From a candidate division WOR-3 bacterium (GTDB lineage Bacteria; SDB-A): a DNA stretch of 48,059 bases. This document shows positions 26,575-34,831 of the stretch, piece by piece; position 1 is the stretch's first letter, and each line of letters opens with the position of its first letter. Under the pieces are notes generated by a model. It worked only from the letters and a program-made list of their open reading frames with translations. It was not told where the DNA came from and did not search any database. Made by a program: the position numbers and the translations under genes. Location of the stretch: positions 1-48,059 of the forward strand of contig JAFGSQ010000002.1 of NCBI GenBank assembly GCA_016934535.1. Direction: 5' to 3'.

Positions 26575-27018
26575 CTACGGATAACCGGTGGTTCCGCCGG
26601 GCACTGGCGCCGCAGTGGTTCCCACCAATATCTGTGAACGACCTCTGCGCGGAGAGGATATCTGCTCTTCGCCCGTTATCTTGTAAGAGTAATTCAAAGC
26701 GACGAGTGCTCTTTCGTTAGCGGTCCACGATGAAGTGTAACCGGGAAGAATTCTCGTCGTCTTTGTCATAGTGTCGACGTCGCATCTGACATTGCCAATC
26801 GAAAAAGAGTCTCCGTGGTCGGGTTGATAGACGGTTCCAAGCGTTGCCGTCACTCTTTCTGCCCCGGCTTCGGTCCCCCTGAATGCCTGTGTTTTGTGTT
26901 TAATTACATCGGTTATCCGCATGTCCGATGTCGCGAGCATAAACGCCGCTCCGACGAGAAGAGCTCCGGCGACAAGAATGCTCAGCGCTAGAATCAGAGC
27001 TATTCCTTTTCTTTCCAT
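26575..27018 (-). CDS. PilX-like minor pilin
   Basis: 147 residues. The N-terminus MERKGIALILALSILVAGALLVGAAFMLATSDMRI, followed by KTQAFRGTEAGAERV, matches the PilX/PilX_N pattern: hydrophobic helix, then an Ala-rich segment ending in a conserved Glu-Ala-Gly. Unlike its neighbours it lacks the Glu5 of standard prepilins, as in PilX/GspK-type initiators. GGGGGGCAG precedes the ATG. Fourth gene in the operon, 9 bp after the pilW-like gene. Confidence 0.75.
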   Translation of the reverse strand: MERKGIALILALSILVAGALLVGAAFMLATSDMRITDVIKHKTQAFRGTEAGAERVTATLGTVYQPDHGDSFSIGNVRCDVDTMTKTTRILPGYTSSWTANERALVALNYSYKITGEEQISSPRRGRSQILVGTTAAPVPGGTTGYP

Positions 27019-27027
27019 CTGCCCCCC

Positions 27028-27633
27028 TTACATCCTGCTTCTTATGGTCACGATGCGACTGAATGTTATCGTGTCCGCTGAAGTTTGATTTCTTACAGCC
27101 CTCTGATTGTAGGTCGTCACCCTGAGTTCGACGTGAGTGACGGCGAGAGGATCGATTGTTATTGAACCGTTTACGTCCAATGGAACTATGTCAAAATTAT
27201 CAACTCCCGGAATCAGCATATTGTATGTGTACGCTCCGGCACTGTACCTTATGTTGTATACATTTCTGGACGCTGCGTCATATATTATGCCGAAAGTCTC
27301 CTGCGCCGTGTCTAGAGAACCGTTGCCGAAAGTGGCTTCAGGATAGACGTCCGCGTAATAACAAAAAGAGTCGTTGCCTACAGCGCTGTGGTAAAGTTTG
27401 AAAACCTTGAAAATCGTGGTGTCCTGAAATTCTCTCGTGTTTCCCGGTATCGCCCTCATTTCTTTCGCGGCGATCCTCAGGATGGCCTCCGCGGATTGTA
27501 TGGCTTCCGACCTTCCTTCGATGATCGACTGATGATTGCGTTCCTGCGTGTAATAATAGACCAGGACACCTATCATCGCCAATCCCATAGTAAGGGCGCC
27601 GAGAAGCTCTATAAGTGAAAATCCTTTTTTCAT
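27028..27633 (-). CDS. PilW-like minor pilin (prepilin)
   Basis: 201 residues from the ATG at 27633, selected because GAGGTG lies 6 nt upstream and gives a short leader. Class III prepilin peptide MKKG^FSLIELLGALTMGLAMIGVLVYYY with Glu5 after cleavage. The mature part (about 200 residues with one Cys and a beta-rich C-terminal half) fits PilW-type minor pilins that form the pilus tip with PilV, PilX, FimT/FimU and PilY1. Located 5 bp after the pilV-like gene. Confidence 0.82.
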   Translation of the reverse strand: MKKGFSLIELLGALTMGLAMIGVLVYYYTQERNHQSIIEGRSEAIQSAEAILRIAAKEMRAIPGNTREFQDTTIFKVFKLYHSAVGNDSFCYYADVYPEATFGNGSLDTAQETFGIIYDAASRNVYNIRYSAGAYTYNMLIPGVDNFDIVPLDVNGSITIDPLAVTHVELRVTTYNQRAVRNQTSADTITFSRIVTIRSRM

Positions 27634-27638
27634 TTCTT

Positions 27639-27989
27639 TCACCTCTCAGCTACGTAAGTTTGTATCGTGTCGTATACTGTCTGACCCGATCTGTTCCTCC
27701 AGGAATAAATAACAGACAGGCTTTTTGCCCTCAAACCTGCCGTGTCGGGATTGACCGTCCACGTCATTCTTGTCGTACCGAAAGTGGAATCTCCGCTGGT
27801 TATCAAGTCGTAATCTATACTCTTTATCCATTCCATGAAATCTTCGAGGTCATTGATGGCCTTTTTTTCGATCCTGACGCTCAATTCCGCTTCCATCGTC
27901 CTCACTCTCGCCGCTCCGAGCGCCACAACCCCTATGGCGAACAAAACGACAACTACGAGGACTTCAAGATAGGAAAAGCCTTTTTTCAT
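27639..27989 (-). CDS. PilV-like minor pilin (prepilin)
   Basis: 116 residues from the ATG at 27989, which follows GAGGGAG. Leader MKKG^FSYLEVLVVVVLFAIGVVALGAARVRT with Glu5 intact. Short globular part containing TSGDSTFGTTRMTWTV, similar in size and pattern to PilV-type minor pilins (MTWTV strands are typical). It lies 10 bp after the first pilin gene. Confidence 0.82.
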   Translation of the reverse strand: MKKGFSYLEVLVVVVLFAIGVVALGAARVRTMEAELSVRIEKKAINDLEDFMEWIKSIDYDLITSGDSTFGTTRMTWTVNPDTAGLRAKSLSVIYSWRNRSGQTVYDTIQTYVAER

Positions 27990-27999
27990 AATCACTCCC

Positions 28000-28461
28000 T
28001 CAGTATTTGACTATTCTGGCGATTCCGGTCGCAGGAATCACTTTTATAGAGAGTTTTCTTGTTCCGCTCGCAATCATAACTGAATCTCTCGGAGACGTTC
28101 CAAGAGCGTATGTTACGGCTCCTGTCGGCAGAAAAAATATTTCTCCGTAATATCCGGTATTGAGAGTGACATTGCTCGGGATTTCTCCAGCCGTGCCCAA
28201 GGAATGGGCAGAACCGGCTATACCGCCCTGCCATTTGCAGAGTTCGTATTTACCGGAGGGACTGTTTATTCTGACTAACACTGTGTCTGCCCTGGTTATA
28301 GCAAGTTCTCTCGCTTCCCTTACGGCTCCAACAATCTGTCTCGTCGCTCTGTCAACTTTGTCGTTCAAAACCCTGACGAGAGGAATCGATATAGAGACTA
28401 TCAAGCCAATCAGAACGACCACAACCATTAGCTCAATAATCGAATACCCGTATTTTTTCAT
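28000..28461 (-). CDS. FimT/GspH-type minor pilin (prepilin), first gene of the operon
   Basis: 153 residues from the ATG at 28461 behind GGAGGTCCAG. Leader MKKYG^YSIIELMVVVVLIGLIVSISIPL with Glu5, followed by a GspH/FimT-like body: helix with VGAVREARELAITRADTVLVRI, then beta strands including GEIFFLPTGAVTYA. FimT/FimU proteins are minor pilins at the tip of type IVa pili. The predicted sigma-54 element at 28494-28510 would give a start about 22 nt upstream of the ATG. Confidence 0.85.
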   Translation of the reverse strand: MKKYGYSIIELMVVVVLIGLIVSISIPLVRVLNDKVDRATRQIVGAVREARELAITRADTVLVRINSPSGKYELCKWQGGIAGSAHSLGTAGEIPSNVTLNTGYYGEIFFLPTGAVTYALGTSPRDSVMIASGTRKLSIKVIPATGIARIVKY

Positions 28462-28493
28462 CTGGACCTCCAAAATTACTTGACTTACTTAAC

Positions 28494-28510
28494 TGCAATA
28501 TCTTTGCCAA
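28494..28510 (-). promoter_or_regulatory. Sigma-54 (RpoN) promoter candidate of the minor-pilin operon
   Basis: Minus strand TTGGCA-N6-TTGCA. The -24 GG and -12 GC are exactly 12 positions apart as required, and the match to YTGGCACGrNNNTTGCW is complete except two positions. Transcription would start near 28483, leaving a 22-nt leader with the GGAGG site. No convincing sigma70 promoter was found in the same gap. Confidence 0.7.
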
Positions 28511-28603
28511 AGTAAATTGCCTGTAATGGATTTTATAAGTTTTTTGAAACTGCGGTTTACACAAAAGTACGGATATAGGGAAACGGGTTTTAGCGTAATA
28601 ACA

Positions 28604-28639
28604 TGAAAACTTTTTCACTTGTGTGAAAAAGTTTTCACA
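28604..28639. promoter_or_regulatory. Tandem dyads, possible enhancer sites for a sigma-54 activator
   Basis: Two dyads lie side by side: TGAAAA-CT-TTTTCA (28604-28617) and TGTGAAAA-AG-TTTTCACA (28622-28639). Their centres are 20 bp apart, about two helical turns, and 127 and 147 bp upstream of the predicted sigma-54 start. As a unit they also form a 15-bp-arm hairpin, but no T run follows on the minus strand, so an activator site is at least as likely as a terminator. Confidence 0.5.
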
Positions 28640-28651
28640 ATAATGAAATAG

Positions 28652-28685
28652 CCGCACGGAGACGCATCAAAGCGTCTACGTGCGG
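28652..28685 (-). terminator. Stem-loop downstream of the RND efflux operon
   Basis: CCGCACG (28652-28658) and AGACGC (28660-28665) pair with GCGTCT (28672-28677) and CGTGCGG (28679-28685), loop ATCAAA, one internal mismatch. It begins 6 bp after the RND stop. The following sequence is T-rich but not a clean T run. Confidence 0.6.
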
Positions 28686-28691
28686 TCTTCT

Positions 28692-31600
28692 TTAATCGCT
28701 TTCGGTTATGTCTACGGGTTCCAGGTCTGCGGGCATTTTACCCGCCCTGTGAATGAACGTATAGACAACAGGTATCACTACGAGAGTCAGGAAGGTCGAA
28801 AAAAGAAGTCCGAATATTATCGGCCAGACCATTGGACCCCAAAATTTGTATTTCATACCTATTCCGAGCGCGAGGGGCAACATGCCTCCCATCGTCGTTA
28901 CTGATGTCATCAGAATAGGCCTGAGCCTGACAGGGCCGGCTTTTCTGAGAGCCTGATACAAGGGAACCCCGTCTTTCCTCAGTTTATTTGTGTATGTTAC
29001 AAACACTATAGCGTCGTTTACAACGATTCCTACAAGAGCGATCATGCCGATAAACGGCATCACGCCGAAATGGTTCCTGGTCAGCAGAAGCCCTATCATC
29101 ACTCCCGTTATGGCAAACGGAACGGTGAACATTATTATGAAAGGATCTGAAAGCGATTGAAATTGAATGACCATTATTATATAAATAAGCGCAAGACCGA
29201 CGATAAGAGCGATTCCGAGACTGCTGAAATCTTCTTCCATCTGCTGTTTGTCGCCGGTTATGTTTATTGTATATCCCGGCGTCTGAATAGAGTCTATGAA
29301 CGGTGTCAATTTTTTTATGACTTCGATAGACGTGACACCGTAAACATCTGAACTGACAGTTACCTGTCTTTTTCCGTCAACCCTGTTTATCATCGAAAAA
29401 CCCGAAGTGACGTTGACTTCGGCGACCTGTTCGAGAGGGACTGAAGATCCGGCTCCAGTCGGTATGGGAAAAGACCTGAGAACGTCTAGGGTCTTGTCAG
29501 CTTCTTCAAGCTCGACCCTAACCTTTATCCTGTCGTCTTCAATGTTTAATTCCGTCGCGTCTGTTCCGTTGAAGGATACAGCTACGGATTGAACAATATT
29601 AGAAGGAGTAATTCCGTAGTAAGCCGCTTCGCGTCTTTTGATTATCACCTCAACTTCGGGGGAGCCCGATCCGAAATCGTCTTTTACGTTACGAGTTCCT
29701 TCCTGCTGGCGCAAAAACTGTTTGACTTTGAAAGCCAAATCCATCAACACGTTTATGTCGTCGCCTCTGATCTCAACCTGTATGGGTGCCCCCGAAGGAG
29801 GACCCATGCTCTCGCCTTTCATTTCTATTCTCGCCTCGGCTATTTCGTGTCTGACGGAGTCGATTTTCGCAAGAAGTATTTCTCTGATTTCCAAGTCTTT
29901 TTTGTCGGAGTCTTCATAGAGACGCACTTCAATCTGAGCCGTGTTTTCGCTTATGTTCGACGTGTATTTTTCAACTTCGGGAATATCGGCTATAAGGGTC
30001 TCGATTTTCTTGGAAATTTCATCCAGGTTGCTGATGGGCGTTCCGTTCGGCACTGTAACATTGACCGTGAACTGATCGAAGCCGCTCGAAGGCCAGAGCT
30101 CAAACCCGACAACAGGCAAAAGGATCAGCGAAAGGACAAAAGCAGTCACTGAGATGAGCAAGGTCTTGGTTCTGTGAGTCAGCGCCCAATCGAGTGTTTT
30201 CCTGTATGCTTTCATCATCTTTGAATTTACCCATTTATCAGTTCTTTTGGCTGATTTTTTGTGATATACGGCGAATCTCGAAGCGACGGCCGGAATTACA
30301 AGATGGTCTACGAGTATCGAAGCAGAAAGGGCTATTATTACTGTTATCGGAATAAGTTTCATGAATTCGCCTGTGACACCTTTAATCATGAACATGGGAA
30401 AAAAAGCAGCCATCGTAGTCAGAGCCGCGGCCAGAACAGCCCCTCCGACTTCGTCAATTCCCTTTCTCGCAGCGCCGACCTTGTCGTATCCGTACTCAAG
30501 ATATCTGTACGTACTCTCGACGACGATTATCGCTCCGTCGACTATCATCCCTACGAGAAGAATGAGCGAAAAAAGAGACATGTTGTTGAGAGAATAACCC
30601 ATAAGATAAAGAGCCGCGAAAGACACGCAGATTATCAGCGGAAGAGATATCATTACGAGGACGGCGTTTCTCCATCCGACTCCAATGACGAGTATTAAAA
30701 TCACAAGAATCGATCCGAACACGGCATTCTGCTTAAGCTGGTTGAGGTTCTCGTTTATGTAATCGGCCTGATCGAAAGTGATGTCGAAAGTCACTCCGCT
30801 GGGTAGATTTTCCTGAATTTCCTTCAATTCCTCTCGTATGTTTTTTGAAATTCCAATCGTGTTTCCATTGGTTTTTTTATAAATTGCCAAAGTGACGGAC
30901 GGGTTGCCGTTAAATCTCGAAAATGAAACCGTCTTTTCGAGAGTGTCGAGGACCGTCGCGACATCCGACAGATAGACGGGTCCGTTCGCCGTGACAGTTA
31001 TAATAGTGTTCTCTATATCCTCCCTCGATCTGTAAGCTCCCAAAACCCTGAGTGTGTATTCTTTTTCTCCGAGATTTATGTTTCCGGCCGGCAAGTCCAT
31101 GTTGGAGCTCTTTATGGCTCCGATAATAAGAGGTACGGTCAGTCCGAATTCTCTGAGTTTGTCCTCTCTCAGCAAGACCATGAATTGTCTTTCCCTGCCT
31201 CCGAAAATATCGACTCTCGATACGCCGCTGATGCCTTCGAAAATCGGTGATATGTCGTCTGCGTATTTTTTCAGGTTTTCGTAGGATGTCCTGCTTCCGT
31301 TTTCGCTTTTCAGAGTGAGGAAAATAACCGGTATTTCACTCAGTTTTATGTCCCTTATGATTGGGTCCATTGCGTCATCAGGAAATTCGTTTTTGACCCG
31401 GTTTATTATTTCCTCTACGTCGCGTTTCGCCTCGTTGTTGTCAACTCCAATTTCAAATTCATACCAGATCTGAGCTCCGCTGTTCGAAGAATATGAATAG
31501 ACGTGTTTCAGGTCGTCTATTCCCCTGGAGTCCTCCTCGACAAATTTCGCTATCTGATTCTCGACCTCCGCGGGCGCGGCTCCCGGATAGGGAATCGTCA

Positions 31601-31739
31601 CTGAAATCCAGGGTATGTTTACGTCGGGGACAAGCTCGACGGGAATGCTGAAATAAGCGTAGACTCCGAAAAGCGCCGCTCCTATGGCAATAATGAAAAC
31701 AGTGAGATTAGCGGATATTGCGCTCTGTGAAATTTTCAT
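28692..31739 (-). CDS. RND efflux transporter, HAE1/AcrB superfamily inner-membrane subunit
   Basis: 1,015 residues, slightly shorter than AcrB. Typical start MKISQSAISANLTVFIIAIGAALFGVYAYFSIPVELVPDVNIPWISVTIPYPGAAPAEVE; two halves with 12 membrane segments and large periplasmic loops. Helix 4 keeps an acidic residue (GMIVDGAIIVVES) but only one Asp where AcrB has two. In helix 10 the AcrB lysine position reads IVVNDAIVFVTYTN, so the AcrB proton-relay Lys is absent, as in several divergent HAE clades. It ejects drugs or lipophilic compounds in exchange for protons. Overlaps the adaptor gene by 4 nt. Confidence 0.92.
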   Translation of the reverse strand: MKISQSAISANLTVFIIAIGAALFGVYAYFSIPVELVPDVNIPWISVTIPYPGAAPAEVENQIAKFVEEDSRGIDDLKHVYSYSSNSGAQIWYEFEIGVDNNEAKRDVEEIINRVKNEFPDDAMDPIIRDIKLSEIPVIFLTLKSENGSRTSYENLKKYADDISPIFEGISGVSRVDIFGGRERQFMVLLREDKLREFGLTVPLIIGAIKSSNMDLPAGNINLGEKEYTLRVLGAYRSREDIENTIITVTANGPVYLSDVATVLDTLEKTVSFSRFNGNPSVTLAIYKKTNGNTIGISKNIREELKEIQENLPSGVTFDITFDQADYINENLNQLKQNAVFGSILVILILVIGVGWRNAVLVMISLPLIICVSFAALYLMGYSLNNMSLFSLILLVGMIVDGAIIVVESTYRYLEYGYDKVGAARKGIDEVGGAVLAAALTTMAAFFPMFMIKGVTGEFMKLIPITVIIALSASILVDHLVIPAVASRFAVYHKKSAKRTDKWVNSKMMKAYRKTLDWALTHRTKTLLISVTAFVLSLILLPVVGFELWPSSGFDQFTVNVTVPNGTPISNLDEISKKIETLIADIPEVEKYTSNISENTAQIEVRLYEDSDKKDLEIREILLAKIDSVRHEIAEARIEMKGESMGPPSGAPIQVEIRGDDINVLMDLAFKVKQFLRQQEGTRNVKDDFGSGSPEVEVIIKRREAAYYGITPSNIVQSVAVSFNGTDATELNIEDDRIKVRVELEEADKTLDVLRSFPIPTGAGSSVPLEQVAEVNVTSGFSMINRVDGKRQVTVSSDVYGVTSIEVIKKLTPFIDSIQTPGYTINITGDKQQMEEDFSSLGIALIVGLALIYIIMVIQFQSLSDPFIIMFTVPFAITGVMIGLLLTRNHFGVMPFIGMIALVGIVVNDAIVFVTYTNKLRKDGVPLYQALRKAGPVRLRPILMTSVTTMGGMLPLALGIGMKYKFWGPMVWPIIFGLLFSTFLTLVVIPVVYTFIHRAGKMPADLEPVDITESD

Positions 31740-32809
31740 TTTTCGTCTCCGGCCTGATATTCAGGGCACATGACACAGTTGATTAATGAACCGTCTTCTA
31801 TGTAATCCTGCCCCGCAACGATCACGGTATCGCTGACGTTCAAACCGTTCAAAACTATGCCGAAAGAATCGTTTACCTGTTCGACGGTTATTAGCGTTCT
31901 CACGGCTTTTCCTCCCGAAGCCCGGAAAACGACCGTCTCTCCTTCCTGCATGAGCACTGATTTGAGAGGTACAATAATGGCGTCTTCGTATCTGCCGATT
32001 TCAATCATTGCCAGCCCTATCATTCCCGGAAGAAGTAGATTTTCAGAATTCGGACAGACTACTTCAACGGTGAACTTGCCTGTCTGACGATCCGCGGCCG
32101 GATATACCCTGTCTATTTGTCCGTAGAAAATCCTGTCTCTGTAGGCGTCAACCTGAACCGTTACAGAAGCACCTTCAGTTATTCTGGTTACATTTTCCGA
32201 GCTGACGCTCAATTTTAATTTCACCGAGTCCATGTCCGCAATGCCGAAATACGGCATTCCGGGACTCGCCATCTCCTGAGGATCTATTTCACTCGCAGTT
32301 ATGGTGCCGTCGAAAGGAGCTTTTATTGACGCTCCGGACACGGCGGATTGCGCCAGCATTAGACCAGCCTGGGCGCTCTGAAAAGCAGTTTGTGCGGCCT
32401 GGAATTGTACTTGAGACACCAAACCTGAATTGTAGAGTTCTTCCGATCTTGTGAAATTGTCCTGCGCCTGCGTAAAAGCGGCCTGAGCCTGAACGTAATT
32501 GGCGTAAAAATCTGTCTGTTCGAGGGTCGCTATGACTTCGTTTTTTCTGACAAGGTCTCCAACTTCGACAGAGACAGACAATACCCTGCCGCCTGATTTA
32601 AAAGACAGGTCGACTTCTCTTTGTCCTTCGATCTTTCCCGACGAACGGATCCTGTTAATGAAAAGTCCTCTGTTCACTTCTATTGTCCTAACTGAAGTGC
32701 TGAAAGGATTTTTATTGTTTTTAGGCTTTTTTGAACAGCCGAAGCTTCCCGCAAACAGCAACGCGAGACAAACCGTCGACAAGATTATCTTGAAAGCTTT
32801 GTCATTCAT
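31736..32809 (-). CDS. RND periplasmic adaptor (membrane fusion) lipoprotein
   Basis: 357 residues from the ATG at 32809 preceded by GGAGGTTTGT. Signal peptide ends at AGSFGC, so probably lipidated. Barrel-sandwich halves (GKIEGQREVDLSFKSGGRVLSVSVEVGDLVRKNEVIATLEQ and SGASIKAPFDGTITASEIDPQEMASPG) flank a short coiled-coil hairpin (YVQAQAAFTQAQDNFTRSEELY); beta-barrel and membrane-proximal domains follow. It joins the RND pump to the TolC channel. Starts within the last bases of the tolC gene and overlaps the pump gene by 4 nt. Confidence 0.92.
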   Translation of the reverse strand: MNDKAFKIILSTVCLALLFAGSFGCSKKPKNNKNPFSTSVRTIEVNRGLFINRIRSSGKIEGQREVDLSFKSGGRVLSVSVEVGDLVRKNEVIATLEQTDFYANYVQAQAAFTQAQDNFTRSEELYNSGLVSQVQFQAAQTAFQSAQAGLMLAQSAVSGASIKAPFDGTITASEIDPQEMASPGMPYFGIADMDSVKLKLSVSSENVTRITEGASVTVQVDAYRDRIFYGQIDRVYPAADRQTGKFTVEVVCPNSENLLLPGMIGLAMIEIGRYEDAIIVPLKSVLMQEGETVVFRASGGKAVRTLITVEQVNDSFGIVLNGLNVSDTVIVAGQDYIEDGSLINCVMCPEYQAGDEK

Positions 32810-34088
32810 ACAAACCTCCGTCTTGGACAAAGTCGTTTAACACTCCCATGGTGGCGAGCAGTTTTGAGTAAGATAAATAAATTCCGTAATAAGCTGATAT
32901 TTCACCAAGCCTGGCCTTTTCAAGCGTATTCATCGCTTCGTACAGCTCCAGTGAAGTGGCAAGTCCGTTTTTATACATTCTGTCTGTTAGATCGTATGCT
33001 TCCTGAGCGGCTACTACTGTTTTCAGAGCAATCTCGTATTGCAGAAAAGCCTGCCTTACTTCTCTGTAATTCTGATCGACAGTGCTTGCGGTCTGTGAAT
33101 GCACGTCAAGGTAGTCGAGTTCGGCGGATCTGACGTCAGACGCCGCTCCCGAATAATCGTGTATTCTCGCTGTTCCCTGAAACAGCGTCCAGCTCAACTG
33201 AACGCCGCCGTAATAATTGGGTTCGCCGAATTCAAAATTGTTTCCCGACCAGCTGTAACCGGCAAAAGCGCTAACCGTAGGCATGAACGAAGACACGGAA
33301 AGAGCTTTGCCAGATCTCGCGATCGAAAGGGAAACCTCGGAAAGAGCCAGAGAAGGGGAGTTCAATGCGGCTATCATACAGCTGTCAAACTCGGGCAAAA
33401 CAACTTCCAGAAACTCCGGTTCGACAACGGAGATTTCAGTTTTTTCTATCTGAAGAATGTCGCAAAGAGAGTTTACGGCGTTTTCGTAATTGTTCTGTGC
33501 CGTCAAAAGATTTCCCTCTTCCTGTGCGACCTGAACTTCTGATCTCGCCAAATCGAGATTTGTCACCATTCCCACTCTGAGCATTTCATTTGTAAGATTG
33601 AGATTTTCGAGAGCCGTCTCGAGAGCCTCTCTGCTGATTGTCAGGGCTTTTGAAGATTGAACCAGGCCGAGGTAAGCTGAAAGCGTCCCAAGGACTATCT
33701 GGTCTTTAGTCATCTCATTTTTGTATTCTGCCAATCGTACCAAGGAATTGTTCATCCGGACGTTTATGAGCCTTGAACCTCCTGTAAAAAGAGGAAGAGA
33801 CATTGAAAAACCCGTCTGGTGGGTCCCTTTGGCTCTGAGGACGATTTCTCCTCCTCCGTATGTTTCCTGCGTTATTTCATCGGGATACCTTGTGTAAGAC
33901 GAAGAAAAAGACAGTGTGGGCAGAAAAGCGGAAAGTGATTTTCTGTAACCGGTTTTAGCTGAAAAAATATCTTCTTCGGCTTTTCTGACGCTAATGTTGC
34001 TTTCCAGGGCTATGTCGACGGCTTCTTCCAAGGTCAAAGTCGTTCCAGTCTGGATCAGCAGTGTAAATATAAAAAAGGCGCAAAACAC
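32802..34088 (-). CDS. TolC-family outer membrane efflux protein
   Basis: 428 residues from the GTG at 34088, chosen because AGGAGG is 4-5 nt upstream and a signal peptide follows directly (FCAFFIFTLLIQTGTT). Then LTLEEAVDIALESNISVRKAEEDI and the repeated OEP halves with long heptad-rich helices (for example LEETALENLNLTNEMLRVGMVTNLDLARSEVQVAQEEGNL-type segments and NGLATSLELYEAMNTLEKARLGEISAYYGIYLSYSKLLATMG). It forms the trimeric outer-membrane channel for the pump. Reading remains open upstream to 34169 but overlaps tetR and lacks a ribosome site. Confidence 0.9.
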   Translation of the reverse strand: MFCAFFIFTLLIQTGTTLTLEEAVDIALESNISVRKAEEDIFSAKTGYRKSLSAFLPTLSFSSSYTRYPDEITQETYGGGEIVLRAKGTHQTGFSMSLPLFTGGSRLINVRMNNSLVRLAEYKNEMTKDQIVLGTLSAYLGLVQSSKALTISREALETALENLNLTNEMLRVGMVTNLDLARSEVQVAQEEGNLLTAQNNYENAVNSLCDILQIEKTEISVVEPEFLEVVLPEFDSCMIAALNSPSLALSEVSLSIARSGKALSVSSFMPTVSAFAGYSWSGNNFEFGEPNYYGGVQLSWTLFQGTARIHDYSGAASDVRSAELDYLDVHSQTASTVDQNYREVRQAFLQYEIALKTVVAAQEAYDLTDRMYKNGLATSLELYEAMNTLEKARLGEISAYYGIYLSYSKLLATMGVLNDFVQDGGLYE

Positions 34089-34098
34089 TTTTCCTCCT

Positions 34099-34707
34099 TT
34101 AACGCTGACAGGGTCTCTCGAGGACTCCGTTTTTGAAAATGTCAAGTGCGGTTTTGATTGATTTATCACCCGCTGTTTTTTTATTCTTTATAATTCTCGG
34201 GGACATGGTTCTGAATATGAGATCGTAATACAAACTCATGAAAATGAAAGCCGTTTCTTCCGTGTCCAGGTTTTTTCTGACAGAACCCTCTTTTTTGCCT
34301 TTTTCTACAAGGCTTTTTAGAAAATCGAAGAACTCAACTTTTCTCAAAAAAATCTCGTCGAAGAATTTTTGTCTGTTTTTGAGCAAACCGGGATTGTGAA
34401 GTATGAAAGCCAGACCCGAAAACTCGGGATTTTTTTTGAAAAGACCGACGGATGCTTTCAATATTATATCGCAGGTAATAAAGAATTTATCCTCTTCGTC
34501 ATACTTTTCAACAATAATATTTTTCATGGCGTCAATAATGAAAAGAACGCATTTAAGATAAAGATCCTCTTTGTCCTTGAAATAGAGATATAAAGTTCCC
34601 TTGGCCAATCCTGCCTCACGGGCAATTTCTTCCAGGGTCACTTCTCCGAAGTATTTCTTCGAAAGCACTTTCAATGCTGATTTGATTATTTTTGTCTGTT
34701 TGTCCAT
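34099..34707 (-). CDS. TetR/AcrR-family repressor of the efflux operon
   Basis: 202 residues. N-terminal TetR helix-turn-helix at about 24-43 (TLEEIAREAGLAKGTLYLYFKDKEDLY); the C-terminal ligand/dimerisation region is family-variable. First gene of the efflux operon, 10 bp ahead of the tolC gene. The dyad at 34718-34735, between the promoter and the start, fits autorepression released by a pump substrate. AGGAACATAAC precedes the ATG. Confidence 0.92.
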   Translation of the reverse strand: MDKQTKIIKSALKVLSKKYFGEVTLEEIAREAGLAKGTLYLYFKDKEDLYLKCVLFIIDAMKNIIVEKYDEEDKFFITCDIILKASVGLFKKNPEFSGLAFILHNPGLLKNRQKFFDEIFLRKVEFFDFLKSLVEKGKKEGSVRKNLDTEETAFIFMSLYYDLIFRTMSPRIIKNKKTAGDKSIKTALDIFKNGVLERPCQR

Positions 34708-34717
34708 GTTATGTTCC

Positions 34718-34735
34718 TGACTGACTGTTCAGTCA
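34718..34735. promoter_or_regulatory. TetR-type operator
   Basis: TGACTGA (34718-34724), spacer CTGT, TCAGTCA (34729-34735), a perfect 7-bp dyad of the TGACTGA type common for TetR/AcrR repressors. It lies between the promoter's -10 box and the tetR start. Confidence 0.8.
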
Positions 34736-34746
34736 TAAATCGCAAA

Positions 34747-34775
34747 AAAATACACCCGGCAAAGTGCTTTGTCAA
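34747..34775 (-). promoter_or_regulatory. Sigma70-type promoter of the tetR-tolC-adaptor-RND operon
   Basis: TTGACA (34770-34775), 17-base spacer, TATTTT (34747-34752) on the minus strand. The start would fall near 34740, just upstream of the operator. Confidence 0.75.
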
Positions 34776-34796
34776 GTACAAGTTTTGAAAAAACGT

Positions 34797-34825
34797 TTGA
34801 CTATTTCGCCTTCCTGTTTTATCTT
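34797..34825 (+). promoter_or_regulatory. Promoter of the methyltransferase gene, leaderless geometry
   Basis: TTGACT (34797-34802), 17-base spacer, TATCTT (34820-34825); six bases then the ATG at 34832. No Shine-Dalgarno sequence lies in between. Confidence 0.6.
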
Positions 34826-34831
34826 TCTTGC

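Noticed and set aside
28604-28637. Long perfect hairpin as an ordinary intrinsic terminator
   Set aside because: A stem-loop already follows the RND stop at 28652-28685, and on the minus strand this one is not followed by a T run; the two nested dyads fit activator sites better. Not fully excluded.
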